6,097 nt of DNA from CAYUNT01 sp964446285 (GCA_964446285.1 CAYUNT010000239.1:1-6097); one strand, 5' to 3'. Positions 1-5,876 are shown, counted from the stretch's first letter. Numbers and translations are program-made. Notes: generated from the sequence alone by a model not told the origin.

Positions 1-202
1 CTTCTCGCGAAAACCGTGACAGGCGATTGGGAACACAATCAGAGGAAAATGGTATGACAAGCGCGGCAACTGTGACAATAGAGGCGCAGGCTAAGCCGAT
101 TCTGTGAAAAATATGTATTTGCTTTGCGGCAAACGTCCCATAGGTCCCATTGGTCTCATAGGTCCCACTTCCGAAACACAATGGCGCATATTCGATTTCG
201 GA
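1..202. other. left-edge noncoding stretch downstream of the ThiF/MoeB gene
   Basis: This stretch follows the TAA stop of the ThiF/MoeB gene. It holds a four-unit 9-bp tandem repeat (134-169) and no gene I can support. On the minus strand one frame stays open from about 200 to the left edge and has a hydrophobic run near 95-45, but it has no ATG or GTG start and no Shine-Dalgarno. On the plus strand a frame is open from base 3 to a stop at 105-107; it could be the tail of a gene entering from the left, or nothing. I see no convincing rho-independent terminator (no GC-rich stem followed by a T run) after the ThiF/MoeB gene. Confidence 0.5.
134..169. repeat. 9-bp tandem repeat, four units
   Basis: Four consecutive 9-mers on the plus strand read cgtcccata, ggtcccatt, ggtctcata and ggtcccact. 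Because the period is a multiple of three, the array stays open in several frames and encodes Gly-Pro-Ile/Leu-like triplets on one strand and Gly-Thr-Tyr-like triplets on the other, so it easily produces spurious short reading frames. It lies 34 bp past the stop of the ThiF/MoeB gene. I recall similar TGGGACCTA-like arrays between genes of PVC-type and related bacteria, but cannot verify that here. Its role is unknown. Confidence 0.8.
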
Positions 203-1102
203 TTATGCAAAGGGCGGTGCGGTGCGTTCGCAGGGGGGGAAATCAACGCCGGTTCGCTGCAGGCGCGTAATCGAGGGGTGTTCGCCGCAAAGGGCGCAGG
301 CGGGATCGCGCTGGACGCGGATTGTGCGGAAGGTCATCCTCAGCGCGTCATAGATCAGCAGCCGCCCGGCAAGCGTTTCGCCTATTCCCAACACGATTTT
401 CAGGCACTCAGTGGCCTGGATCATCCCGATTAGCCCGGGCAGAACGCCGAGCACGCCCACCTCGCGGCATGGGCGGGCGAGCTCGGGCGGCGGCGGTTCG
501 GGAAACAAGCAGCGGTAGCAAGGCGAATCGTCGCTTCCGTCTTTGCCTCCTTCGCCTCCCTCATGCTTCGCGCCGCTGCGGCCACCGCAGCCACCACGGC
601 CCCCGCCCGGGAAAAACGTGGCGGCCTGGCCCTCGAAACGCGACACCGCGCCGAAAAGCAAAGGTTTCTTCAAGAAAAAACAGGCATCGTTCACGAGCAG
701 GCGGGTCGCAAAATTATCGCATCCATCAAGAACAGCGTCAGCGGGCGTGAGCAGTTCGATTGCGTTGTCTTCGCCGAGATAGACCGCGTGCGTCTCGATA
801 TTTACATCCGGATTGAGCGCATGGAGAGCGCGGCGCGCGGATTCGGTTTTCGGCGCGCCCAGATCGGCCTCGCGGTGGATTACCTGGCGCTGGAGGTTCG
901 AGAGGCTCGCCTTGTCTGGATCAATGATGTCGATATGTCCGACACCCGCCGCGGCAAGATAAAGCAGCGCGGGCGATCCCAAACCTCCCGCGCCAATCAC
1001 AGCGACGCGCGAATGCAATAGCCGCGCCTGCCCCTCGACGCCGATCTCCGGCAGCGTGATATGGCGCGCATAGCGTTCGAATTGTTGTTCCGTGAGCGGC
1101 AT
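203..1102 (-). CDS. ThiF/MoeB/HesA-family adenylyltransferase (E1-like)
   Basis: A 299-residue cytoplasmic E1-like enzyme. Family members use ATP to adenylate the C-terminal Gly-Gly of a small sulfur carrier (ThiS for thiamine, MoaD for molybdopterin). Seen in order: N-terminal RYARH with the Arg-finger position R14; nucleotide loop GAGGLG (37-42) ending the first strand; acidic DIIDPD (58-63); SNLQRQ (68-73); K85; DGCDNFATR (126-134) with D129; zinc pairs C195/C198 and C269/C272; C212 in PCREVGVLG at the usual acceptor-cysteine place. There is no rhodanese domain, so it is not the MoeBR/MOCS3 form. Residues about 166-193 are a Gly-rich insert absent from typical members (about 250 residues). 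The ATG at 1102 is the only sensible start in frame after the ExbD stop; no Shine-Dalgarno is visible. It lies 69 nt downstream of the ExbD-like gene, possibly in one transcript. No ThiS, MoaD or other thi/moa gene is in view, so ThiF versus MoeB cannot be decided. Confidence 0.93.
   Translation of the reverse strand: MPLTEQQFERYARHITLPEIGVEGQARLLHSRVAVIGAGGLGSPALLYLAAAGVGHIDIIDPDKASLSNLQRQVIHREADLGAPKTESARRALHALNPDVNIETHAVYLGEDNAIELLTPADAVLDGCDNFATRLLVNDACFFLKKPLLFGAVSRFEGQAATFFPGGGRGGCGGRSGAKHEGGEGGKDGSDDSPCYRCLFPEPPPPELARPCREVGVLGVLPGLIGMIQATECLKIVLGIGETLAGRLLIYDALRMTFRTIRVQRDPACALCGEHPSITRLQRTGVDFPPCERTAPPFA
534..556. repeat. repeat-like segment inside the ThiF/MoeB insert
   Basis: This 23-bp pyrimidine-rich segment (plus strand: cttccgtctttg followed by cctccttcgcc) closely resembles 5853-5876 in the right-hand intergenic region (ctttgcgtcctt followed by gcccgcttcgcc). 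In the reverse sense both begin GGCGAAG, continue with a GGCAA core and contain GACG; by eye about 18 of 22 positions agree. It encodes part of the Gly/Glu/Lys/Asp-rich insert of the ThiF/MoeB protein. Invasion of the gene by a dispersed intergenic repeat is a possible explanation; low complexity and chance are the alternative. Confidence 0.3.
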
Positions 1103-1171
1103 GGAGGCAGGCGCGTGCGGCAGTTCGCGAGTCTTTGTGCGGTTTTCGCGGCCAGAGATGAAATCCCAAAA

Positions 1172-1609
1172 TCACGGTGCGGCGCCGGGAGAAGAGGCGG
1201 GCTGGGCGGCGACGGAAATATCGCGCAGTCCGGACTGTTTGAGCGCATCGAGCACCTGGAGCACCCTCTCGATGGGAACCTGGCGGTCGCACCGCAAAAA
1301 CGCCCCGCGCGCCCGATCCGCCTCGGGAATAGCCCTGATTTCGATGGCAAGGTTTGTTTGCGCCACGGGCCGTTCGCCAATCCACACCACGTCCTCATGC
1401 GCCGACTGAAGCGAAATTACGAGCGGCCCCGGCGCGGCGGTTTCGCCCTGGCCGGCCCGCGGAAGGTCCACCGCCACGGCAGTATGCGTTTTCGGAATAT
1501 AAGCAATCGAGAATGTAATAAAAAAGAAAATGAACAGATTGAGGATAATATCCGTCAGGGCGATGGTGTCGAGCGTGTGCTGAATTCGGTGTCGCGCGGC
1601 GTAACGCAT
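1172..1609 (-). CDS. ExbD/TolR-family proton-motive-force transducer subunit
   Basis: A 145-residue single-pass inner-membrane protein. ExbD/TolR dimers sit inside an ExbB/TolQ pentamer and use proton flow to drive a partner acting on the outer membrane. Seen: a short basic cytoplasmic start (RYAARHR), one membrane helix at about 16-38 carrying a single acidic residue, D20 in TDIILNLFIFFF, which matches the essential helix Asp of the family (IDVMLVLLIIF type), then a periplasmic domain to the C-terminus with the usual pattern ending in a VLDALKQSGLRDISV motif (about 121-135). Length is normal for the family. It starts 66 nt after the ExbB-like gene; the upstream bases show no Shine-Dalgarno. 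The tail (PASSPGAAP) is low complexity. Whether it works in an ExbD, TolR or unnamed system cannot be told from the sequence, since no TonB, TolA or Pal is nearby. Confidence 0.93.
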   Translation of the reverse strand: MRYAARHRIQHTLDTIALTDIILNLFIFFFITFSIAYIPKTHTAVAVDLPRAGQGETAAPGPLVISLQSAHEDVVWIGERPVAQTNLAIEIRAIPEADRARGAFLRCDRQVPIERVLQVLDALKQSGLRDISVAAQPASSPGAAP

Positions 1610-1675
1610 GACAGTTACCAGAAGGAGCGGGCAAAAAGGCAGGAAGGCGAAAGCAGATAAGATGCGGCGAGGGGA

Positions 1676-2401
1676 TCAGGCGTCCTGGTCTTCGCCCGGC
1701 AGGCTTGGCGAGGAATCAGCGGCATTTTCGGAAACGCCTGCCGCCCCCGCTCCAGCGCCTGCCACGGCGGATATCTTGGACGCCCTCCCAGAGGGCAGTT
1801 CCGGGGCGAAACGCGCGAGAAACAATTCGTGGGCGATTTCGAGCCGCCGCGCGCGGGCCGCCACACGTCCGTTCACGAGCGAATACAGCAAATAATACGG
1901 AATCGCGACAATCAATCCGGCGGCGGTGGTAATCATGGCCTCATACATGCCGCCCGCCAGCGCATCCACCTGGATATTCGCCCCTAGGCGCTCCCATTCC
2001 ATAAAAGCGCGGATAAGGCCGAGGATCGTGCCAAGGAATCCGAGCATGGGCGTGAGCGTGATAATGGCGCCGAGGAGCGAGAGGCCGCGTTCGGCTCGCG
2101 CCATCTGGCGAAGTCCCTCGGCGTGCATGGCTCGGTCGATGGCGGCGGGACCATCGGGAAGTGCGGACAATCCCCCCCGCCACAGAGCGGCCACCGCGCC
2201 CCGGCGCCCGTCAAGAGCACGCCCAAGCTGCTCCGCGCCGCCGCCGCATTCGCGCAGTTCGCGGTCGAGATCGTTCGGATTTTCGCGTGTTGCCAGCAGG
2301 AAAATCGTGCGATCCGCCAGCAGGGCAAGGGCAGCCAGCGAACAGGCCCCAATGAGCGCCATTACGGGTCCGCCCTTGATAAGCAGGTCAAGCCAGGTCA
2401 T
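1676..2401 (-). CDS. MotA/TolQ/ExbB-family proton channel subunit
   Basis: A 241-residue inner-membrane protein forming the proton-channel ring around the ExbD-like subunit. Three membrane helices are visible: about 12-36, 107-132 and 151-175. The family core is clear: TPMLGFLGTILGLIRAF (117-133) and MYEAMITTAAGLIVAIPYYL (152-171), with threonines T117 and T158/T159 where ExbB/TolQ have channel-lining Thr. The cytoplasmic loop between helices 1 and 2 (37-106) is of ExbB/TolQ size, not MotA size. The tail after residue 207 is Ala/Gly/Ser-rich and acidic, probably disordered. The start at 2401 is chosen because it begins at MTWLDLL, directly before helix 1, and its ATG overlaps the TGA of the upstream TPR gene. 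The frame stays open up to 2521, but that extension is Arg/Gln-rich antisense-like sequence inside the TPR gene and would put an odd 40-residue leader ahead of helix 1. Confidence 0.94.
   Translation of the reverse strand: MTWLDLLIKGGPVMALIGACSLAALALLADRTIFLLATRENPNDLDRELRECGGGAEQLGRALDGRRGAVAALWRGGLSALPDGPAAIDRAMHAEGLRQMARAERGLSLLGAIITLTPMLGFLGTILGLIRAFMEWERLGANIQVDALAGGMYEAMITTAAGLIVAIPYYLLYSLVNGRVAARARRLEIAHELFLARFAPELPSGRASKISAVAGAGAGAAGVSENAADSSPSLPGEDQDA
2398..2401 (-). promoter_or_regulatory. ATGA stop/start overlap between TPR and ExbB-like genes
   Basis: The TGA of the TPR gene (2400-2398) shares two bases with the ATG of the ExbB-like gene (2401-2399). The 19 bases before this ATG (ccaaaagttctccacaaac) contain no Shine-Dalgarno sequence. 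Termination-reinitiation coupling is therefore the likely way the channel subunit is translated, which would tie its amount to that of the TPR protein. Confidence 0.85.
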
Positions 2402-4074
2402 GTTTGTGGAGAACTTTTGGGCAGATTTCCGGCGCCGGCGGCGGAGCTGCCGCCTTTGGCGCGTATCTCGACGGCCACGTTGAATGCCTTGTAAAATTCT
2501 TTGACGATGCGCATTTCCCACTCGGATAAGTGCCCGTCCTCGTAGGTCCGGCGCGTCTCATTGAACATGCGGACGATTTCCTCCCTCATGCGCTCGACCT
2601 GATCGTTGCTGAGGTCTTTCATATCATCGAGGCAGCGGGCCACGCGATTGTCGCTCGGGTAAATTTCCGCCGTTTCGTAGGCGCTGTGCACCGGTGGACG
2701 CGCGGGCGGGGGGAGTGGGGCGGAAGGCAAACCTGGAAGCGCCGTCGTGGAACGCACGTCCTCTGCCTCTGCGGAGGGCCTGGCCTTGGGCGCTGGCGGG
2801 GCTGGCGGAGCGGGCGCCGCCGGGGCCGGGGCGGACACAGGCTTTGGCGCGGGGGCGGTTTGAGGACCTGCGGTGGCTGGCGCGGAAGAAAGCTGGGGCG
2901 GCGCTCCAGCAGCGGCAGCGGCAGCAGTGGGCGCGGGCGCGACGGCTCCGGGGCGAATTGCTTCCGCCGAAAGCGAGCGCGCCTGCGATTCCATCTGAGT
3001 GCCAAGCGCCTCGGGCGCTTCGCCCAGGTCCAGTTTCTCATCCACGTCTCGCAGCCAGGCGATAAACGCCTCCTCGGCTTCCGTTCCCGCGCCGGGAGCG
3101 CCGGAGGACGGCTGCTCGCGGGCGGGCAGGCTTTCGGCTTGGGCTTTCAAACTCTGAAGGCGCGGATTGCCAGGCGCGATTTGCAGTCCTTCCTCGATGA
3201 CCTCCAGCGCGTCTTCGCGATTGGCCGATGCCACAAACAGCCGCGCCGACTCCTCAAATTCCTTCATGGCCTGCACGCGCCGCGCATCCTGATGCAGCAG
3301 GCGCCCGAGCAGGAGGCGTCCGCGCGCGTTTTCCGTATCCGCCTCGACCAGCCACTCGATCGCCTCGATGGCGCCTTTGATCTGGCCGAACTGAATGTAA
3401 AAATCCACAACCCACTTCATCTGTTCGACGGCCGCGTCCGGGCGTCCGAGACGCGAAAAAAGCACGGCCAGTTGCTTGCGTGCCTTCACGGCGCCGGGTT
3501 GAAGCATAATCAAAATGTTATAGATCGAGAGCGTCTTTTCGAGCTCGCCCCGCACGGCGTAACTTTCCGCGGCGCGCAGATACTCCTGATACGCCTCGTC
3601 TTTCATGTTCAGTTCGAGATAGAGCGCGCCCAGTTTGCAGCGCGTAATCTCATCGCTGGTGTTGGCGGCAACCGCCTGCTCGAAATACGGAAGCGCCTCG
3701 CGCGCGCGGCCCTGATTGATGAACATCTCGCCGCGGAACACCAAGTCGCGCGAGGTTTTTCCGGCCGTGTCGGCAAACAGGCGCACCGGGGCTTCATCGA
3801 GCGAGCAGCCGAAATACATGGCAATCAGTTCGATCAGCAGGCCGCCTTCATGCGCGGGGCACGGACCATAGGTGCATTTGTAGGTTTTTTCCCCGGCGTC
3901 AACGATCAGCGATTTGCGCACCAGGTCCTTATGGATCGGGCAATGAATGCGGATGAGATTGCCCTCGCGATAAACAGACTGGGGCGTAAACCCCATGCGT
4001 TCGAGCGCCTTCATGGCGTCGAGCGAGGCATTGAGAGAGAAATCTTTGTCTCGAAGCGTGAAACGGGAGCTCAT
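2398..4074 (-). CDS. CHC2-like zinc knuckle and TPR-repeat protein, function unknown
   Basis: A 558-residue protein, apparently cytoplasmic (no signal peptide or membrane helix). Domains seen: residues about 40-100 resemble the DnaG-type CHC2 zinc domain, with C45-P-I-H48, then C67 and C72 and a GGLLIELIAMYFGCSLDEA tail like the helix after the DnaG finger; spacing is C-x2-H-x18-C-x4-C, wider at the second knuckle than the usual C-x2-C. Residues about 108-315 form about six TPR-like helix pairs (for example ALPYFEQAVAANTSDE, AVEQMKWVVDFYIQFG, ALEVIEEGLQIAPGNP). Residues about 375-465 are a Pro/Ala-rich linker. Residues about 466-540 are charged and helical (DNRVARCLDDMKDLSNDQV onward). There is no polymerase or helicase domain, so it is not a primase. 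It overlaps the ExbB-like gene by 4 bp, pointing to a shared job. Start: the ATG at 4074 gives MSSRFTLRD and has a distant GAGG; an in-frame ATG at 4122 adds 16 residues with no Shine-Dalgarno. Confidence 0.88.
   Translation of the reverse strand: MSSRFTLRDKDFSLNASLDAMKALERMGFTPQSVYREGNLIRIHCPIHKDLVRKSLIVDAGEKTYKCTYGPCPAHEGGLLIELIAMYFGCSLDEAPVRLFADTAGKTSRDLVFRGEMFINQGRAREALPYFEQAVAANTSDEITRCKLGALYLELNMKDEAYQEYLRAAESYAVRGELEKTLSIYNILIMLQPGAVKARKQLAVLFSRLGRPDAAVEQMKWVVDFYIQFGQIKGAIEAIEWLVEADTENARGRLLLGRLLHQDARRVQAMKEFEESARLFVASANREDALEVIEEGLQIAPGNPRLQSLKAQAESLPAREQPSSGAPGAGTEAEEAFIAWLRDVDEKLDLGEAPEALGTQMESQARSLSAEAIRPGAVAPAPTAAAAAAGAPPQLSSAPATAGPQTAPAPKPVSAPAPAAPAPPAPPAPKARPSAEAEDVRSTTALPGLPSAPLPPPARPPVHSAYETAEIYPSDNRVARCLDDMKDLSNDQVERMREEIVRMFNETRRTYEDGHLSEWEMRIVKEFYKAFNVAVEIRAKGGSSAAGAGNLPKSSPQT
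2680..2952 (-). repeat. low-complexity Pro/Ala-rich coding tract
   Basis: This part of the TPR gene encodes residues about 375-465, almost entirely Ala, Pro, Gly and Ser (for example PAPAAPAPPAPPAPK). It is very GC-rich and gives long open shadow frames on the opposite strand. It reads as a flexible, disordered linker joining the TPR region to the C-terminal helical segment. Composition like this is also where length variation between relatives is expected. Confidence 0.7.
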
Positions 4075-4178
4075 AGTCCAGGCATCCGCCTCAATCCGCC
4101 GCGTCACGGACGGAAACCACATACTGATTAGCGGCGCTGGCGCATGGAGGGCAAGGATTATTCAAAATCGAAGCGGCA

Positions 4179-5597
4179 TTATATTGCCAGATCGCTGTCC
4201 TGCATTTCCGCCTTTTCATTTGGACGGCAAAAAAGCGCCGTTCCCATCGTGAGGGGTCCCACGCGCCCGCAGAACATCATTAAAACGATTATTGCTTTGC
4301 CCATAACCGTCAGCCCGGACGTGATGCCCATGCTCAATCCGACGGTGCCGAGCGCGGAGGCCGCCTCGAAGAAGTTCTGGTCAAAGGGCGTTGCCTCGCA
4401 CAGATTCAGCAAATATGTGCCCGCCAGCAAGGCCGCCAGGTAGAATCCCAGCGTCGCAAAAGCCATCCAAATCCGCTCGTGGGGGATGGGCTTGCCCCAG
4501 AAGCGCGCCTCCGATTCGCCCCGCATAGCGCTGCGCATCACTCCCCAAAGCGCGGACACTGTTGTGGTTTTCAATCCGCCGCCCGTTCCGGAGGGCGACG
4601 CGCCAATGACCATAAGCACAATAATAAGAAGGATGGACACGTGCGAGAGGGCGGAAATCGGCACGGTGTTGAAGCCGACAGTCGTCATAGCGGTCATGCA
4701 TTGGAAGAACGCCGCGAGCAAGCGCCGGTCTGGCGGCATGGCGCGCAGCGAATCCTCAGCCACGAACAACAACGCTGTGCCGCCAACGGTCATGAGCAGC
4801 GTGGCCCAGACAATGATGCGGCTGGTCAGCGTGATCTGCTTTGTTTGGCCTTTCCATTTGCGCCAATAGTCCACGCAGACGATAAAGCCCATTGCGCCAA
4901 GGTAACTTAATACAGCGATAGTCATATTCAGCCAGAAATTCCCCGCATAGGACTCGAAGCTGTTATTATATAGCCCGAAACCTGCCGTGCAGAAGGCGGA
5001 AACGCTGTGGAAGATGGCGCTCCAAAGCGCGTTTGGCTCTCCCGCGTCGCGAAGGACGAAATACAGGATCAGCGCCCCTGTGCCTTCAATGGAGAGCGTG
5101 AACAGAATGACGCTCCGGATAAACTTGTCGATGCGGAACGACGCGGGAAGGCTATAGACAGTGCGGCTGATTTCCTGGCGCGAGGCCGGGAGCTCGCGTT
5201 TGCGCGCCAGCACGATAAATGAACTGGCGGTCATAAAACCGATCCCGCCCAGCTGGATTAGCAATAGCACAATCAGCTGGCCAAAGAAGGTATAGCGGTC
5301 TGAAATGCTGGTTGTGCACAATCCCGTGGTGGAAACTGCCGAGGCTGCGATGAACAGGTTGTCGAGCGCCGGAACCGAGGCCGCTTTTTGTGAAATGGGC
5401 AGGCAAAGCAACACGCATCCCGCCACGATATACAACAAATACCCCGCCAGCACTCGAAAGGCGGGAGTGAAAGCGCGGTAATCCAGCGTGGCGAGTTCTC
5501 TGCAATATCCTGCAAAGACCCTCAACTTGGCAGCCAGAGGCGTTTTAGGATTTCCTGGATGTCCGCTATTAAATCCGATGGGTCCAGAAGAACTCAT
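4179..5597 (-). CDS. ktrB: KtrB/TrkH-family K+ uptake channel subunit
   Basis: A 472-residue polytopic inner-membrane protein that forms the K+ path; family members work with a cytoplasmic nucleotide-binding RCK subunit (KtrA/TrkA). All four filter loops with their glycines are present: STTGLCT (G92), SAFCTAGFG (G206), TAMTTVGFNT (G308) and SALGTVGLS (G420). Other hallmarks are FGQLIVLLLIQLGGIGFMT after loop 1 (105-123), GASPSGTGGGLKTTT (332-346) and CGRVGPLT (443-450). Loop 1 and the following helix look closer to KtrB than to the longer E. coli TrkH. About 45 residues precede the first membrane helix. The ATG at 5597 is chosen over an in-frame GTG at 5663 because a GGGAGA Shine-Dalgarno sits 6 nt ahead of it, while the GTG would translate through a perfect hairpin. 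The stop is TAA at 4181-4179. No RCK partner gene lies in the window, so it is either elsewhere or off the right edge. Confidence 0.96.
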   Translation of the reverse strand: MSSSGPIGFNSGHPGNPKTPLAAKLRVFAGYCRELATLDYRAFTPAFRVLAGYLLYIVAGCVLLCLPISQKAASVPALDNLFIAASAVSTTGLCTTSISDRYTFFGQLIVLLLIQLGGIGFMTASSFIVLARKRELPASRQEISRTVYSLPASFRIDKFIRSVILFTLSIEGTGALILYFVLRDAGEPNALWSAIFHSVSAFCTAGFGLYNNSFESYAGNFWLNMTIAVLSYLGAMGFIVCVDYWRKWKGQTKQITLTSRIIVWATLLMTVGGTALLFVAEDSLRAMPPDRRLLAAFFQCMTAMTTVGFNTVPISALSHVSILLIIVLMVIGASPSGTGGGLKTTTVSALWGVMRSAMRGESEARFWGKPIPHERIWMAFATLGFYLAALLAGTYLLNLCEATPFDQNFFEAASALGTVGLSMGITSGLTVMGKAIIVLMMFCGRVGPLTMGTALFCRPNEKAEMQDSDLAI

Positions 5598-5603
5598 GGA
5601 CAA

Positions 5604-5609
5604 TCTCCC
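5604..5609 (-). promoter_or_regulatory. Shine-Dalgarno for the K+ channel gene
   Basis: On the minus strand GGGAGA lies 6 nt before the ATG at 5597. It is the only strong ribosome-binding site among the five genes and decides the start of the channel gene. It sits 6 nt downstream of the hairpin at 5616-5637, whose CCTCC arm could alternatively pair with its GGAG core. Confidence 0.7.
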
Positions 5610-5615
5610 AAATAG

Positions 5616-5637
5616 AAATGGAGGAGGGCCTCCATTT
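5616..5637 (-). repeat. perfect 9-bp inverted repeat in the K+ channel leader
   Basis: Arms 5616-5624 (aaatggagg) and 5629-5637 (cctccattt) are exact reverse complements around a 4-base loop. In the minus-strand RNA this would be a compact hairpin ending 6 nt before the GGGAGA site. A weaker neighbour (gagg, ttct, cctc at 5646-5657) lies just upstream. It may be a translation-control hairpin, a relic of a small dispersed palindrome, or a weak terminator stem lacking a T run. The sequence alone does not decide. Confidence 0.7.
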
Positions 5638-5852
5638 TCATCCGGGAGGTTCTCCTCTTCCACGCCTGCGAGGTTAGCTGACGGGCTTGGGCGGAAGAGA
5701 TTGCCCTACGCCTTTTCGGCGATACGCCCCAATTACCTGGGTCCCCCGCTCCCGCCGCATTGTGGACGGGACTCGGCGTTCACAAATTCCATGATCGGCA
5801 TACACGCGTTGAAAAACAAGCTCGATTTGACAATGATACATGGGCTGCGTAT

Positions 5853-5876
5853 CTTTGCGTCCTTGCCCGCTTCGCC
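5853..5876. repeat. repeat-like segment resembling 534-556
   Basis: The plus-strand sequence ctttgcgtcctt followed by gcccgcttcgcc matches 534-556 inside the ThiF/MoeB insert at about 18 of 22 aligned positions by eye. I recall degenerate 'ctttgcgtc...cttcgcc' type sequences as common dispersed intergenic elements in many uncultured bacterial genomes, but that is memory and not checked. Two copies in one 6-kb window are suggestive only. Confidence 0.3.

Noticed and set aside
104..433. Plus-strand 109-codon frame beginning with a Gly-Pro-Ile-rich part
   Set aside because: Its first part is the translation of the 9-bp tandem repeat and its remainder is antisense to the ThiF/MoeB C-terminus.
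1103..1174. Possible ExbD-ThiF/MoeB fusion by readthrough of the ExbD TGA, since both genes are in the same phase
   Set aside because: The ThiF/MoeB protein has a normal N-terminus at its own ATG, and the 23 codons between show no domain. Same phase occurs by chance one time in three.
1061..1660. Plus-strand open frame opposite the ExbD-like and ThiF/MoeB genes
   Set aside because: No recognisable domain and Arg-rich composition, while the minus strand carries the conserved ExbD helix with its Asp. It is a shadow of high GC content.
2402..2521. Upstream extension of the ExbB-like gene to an ATG at 2521
   Set aside because: It would add 40 Arg/Gln-rich residues ahead of membrane helix 1 and overlap the TPR gene deeply. 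The ATGA start at 2401 gives a normal family N-terminus.
2530..4131. Long plus-strand open frame (533 codons) antisense to the TPR gene
   Set aside because: The translation is rich in Arg, Gly, His and Trp without domains, and it mirrors the GC-rich codon pattern of the TPR gene. The minus strand shows a zinc motif, TPRs and an overlapping channel gene.
5598..5663. Extension of the K+ channel gene to a GTG at 5663
   Set aside because: The extra 22 residues are translated through the perfect hairpin and a polypurine tract, and look like noncoding sequence. The ATG at 5597 has a well-placed GGGAGA.
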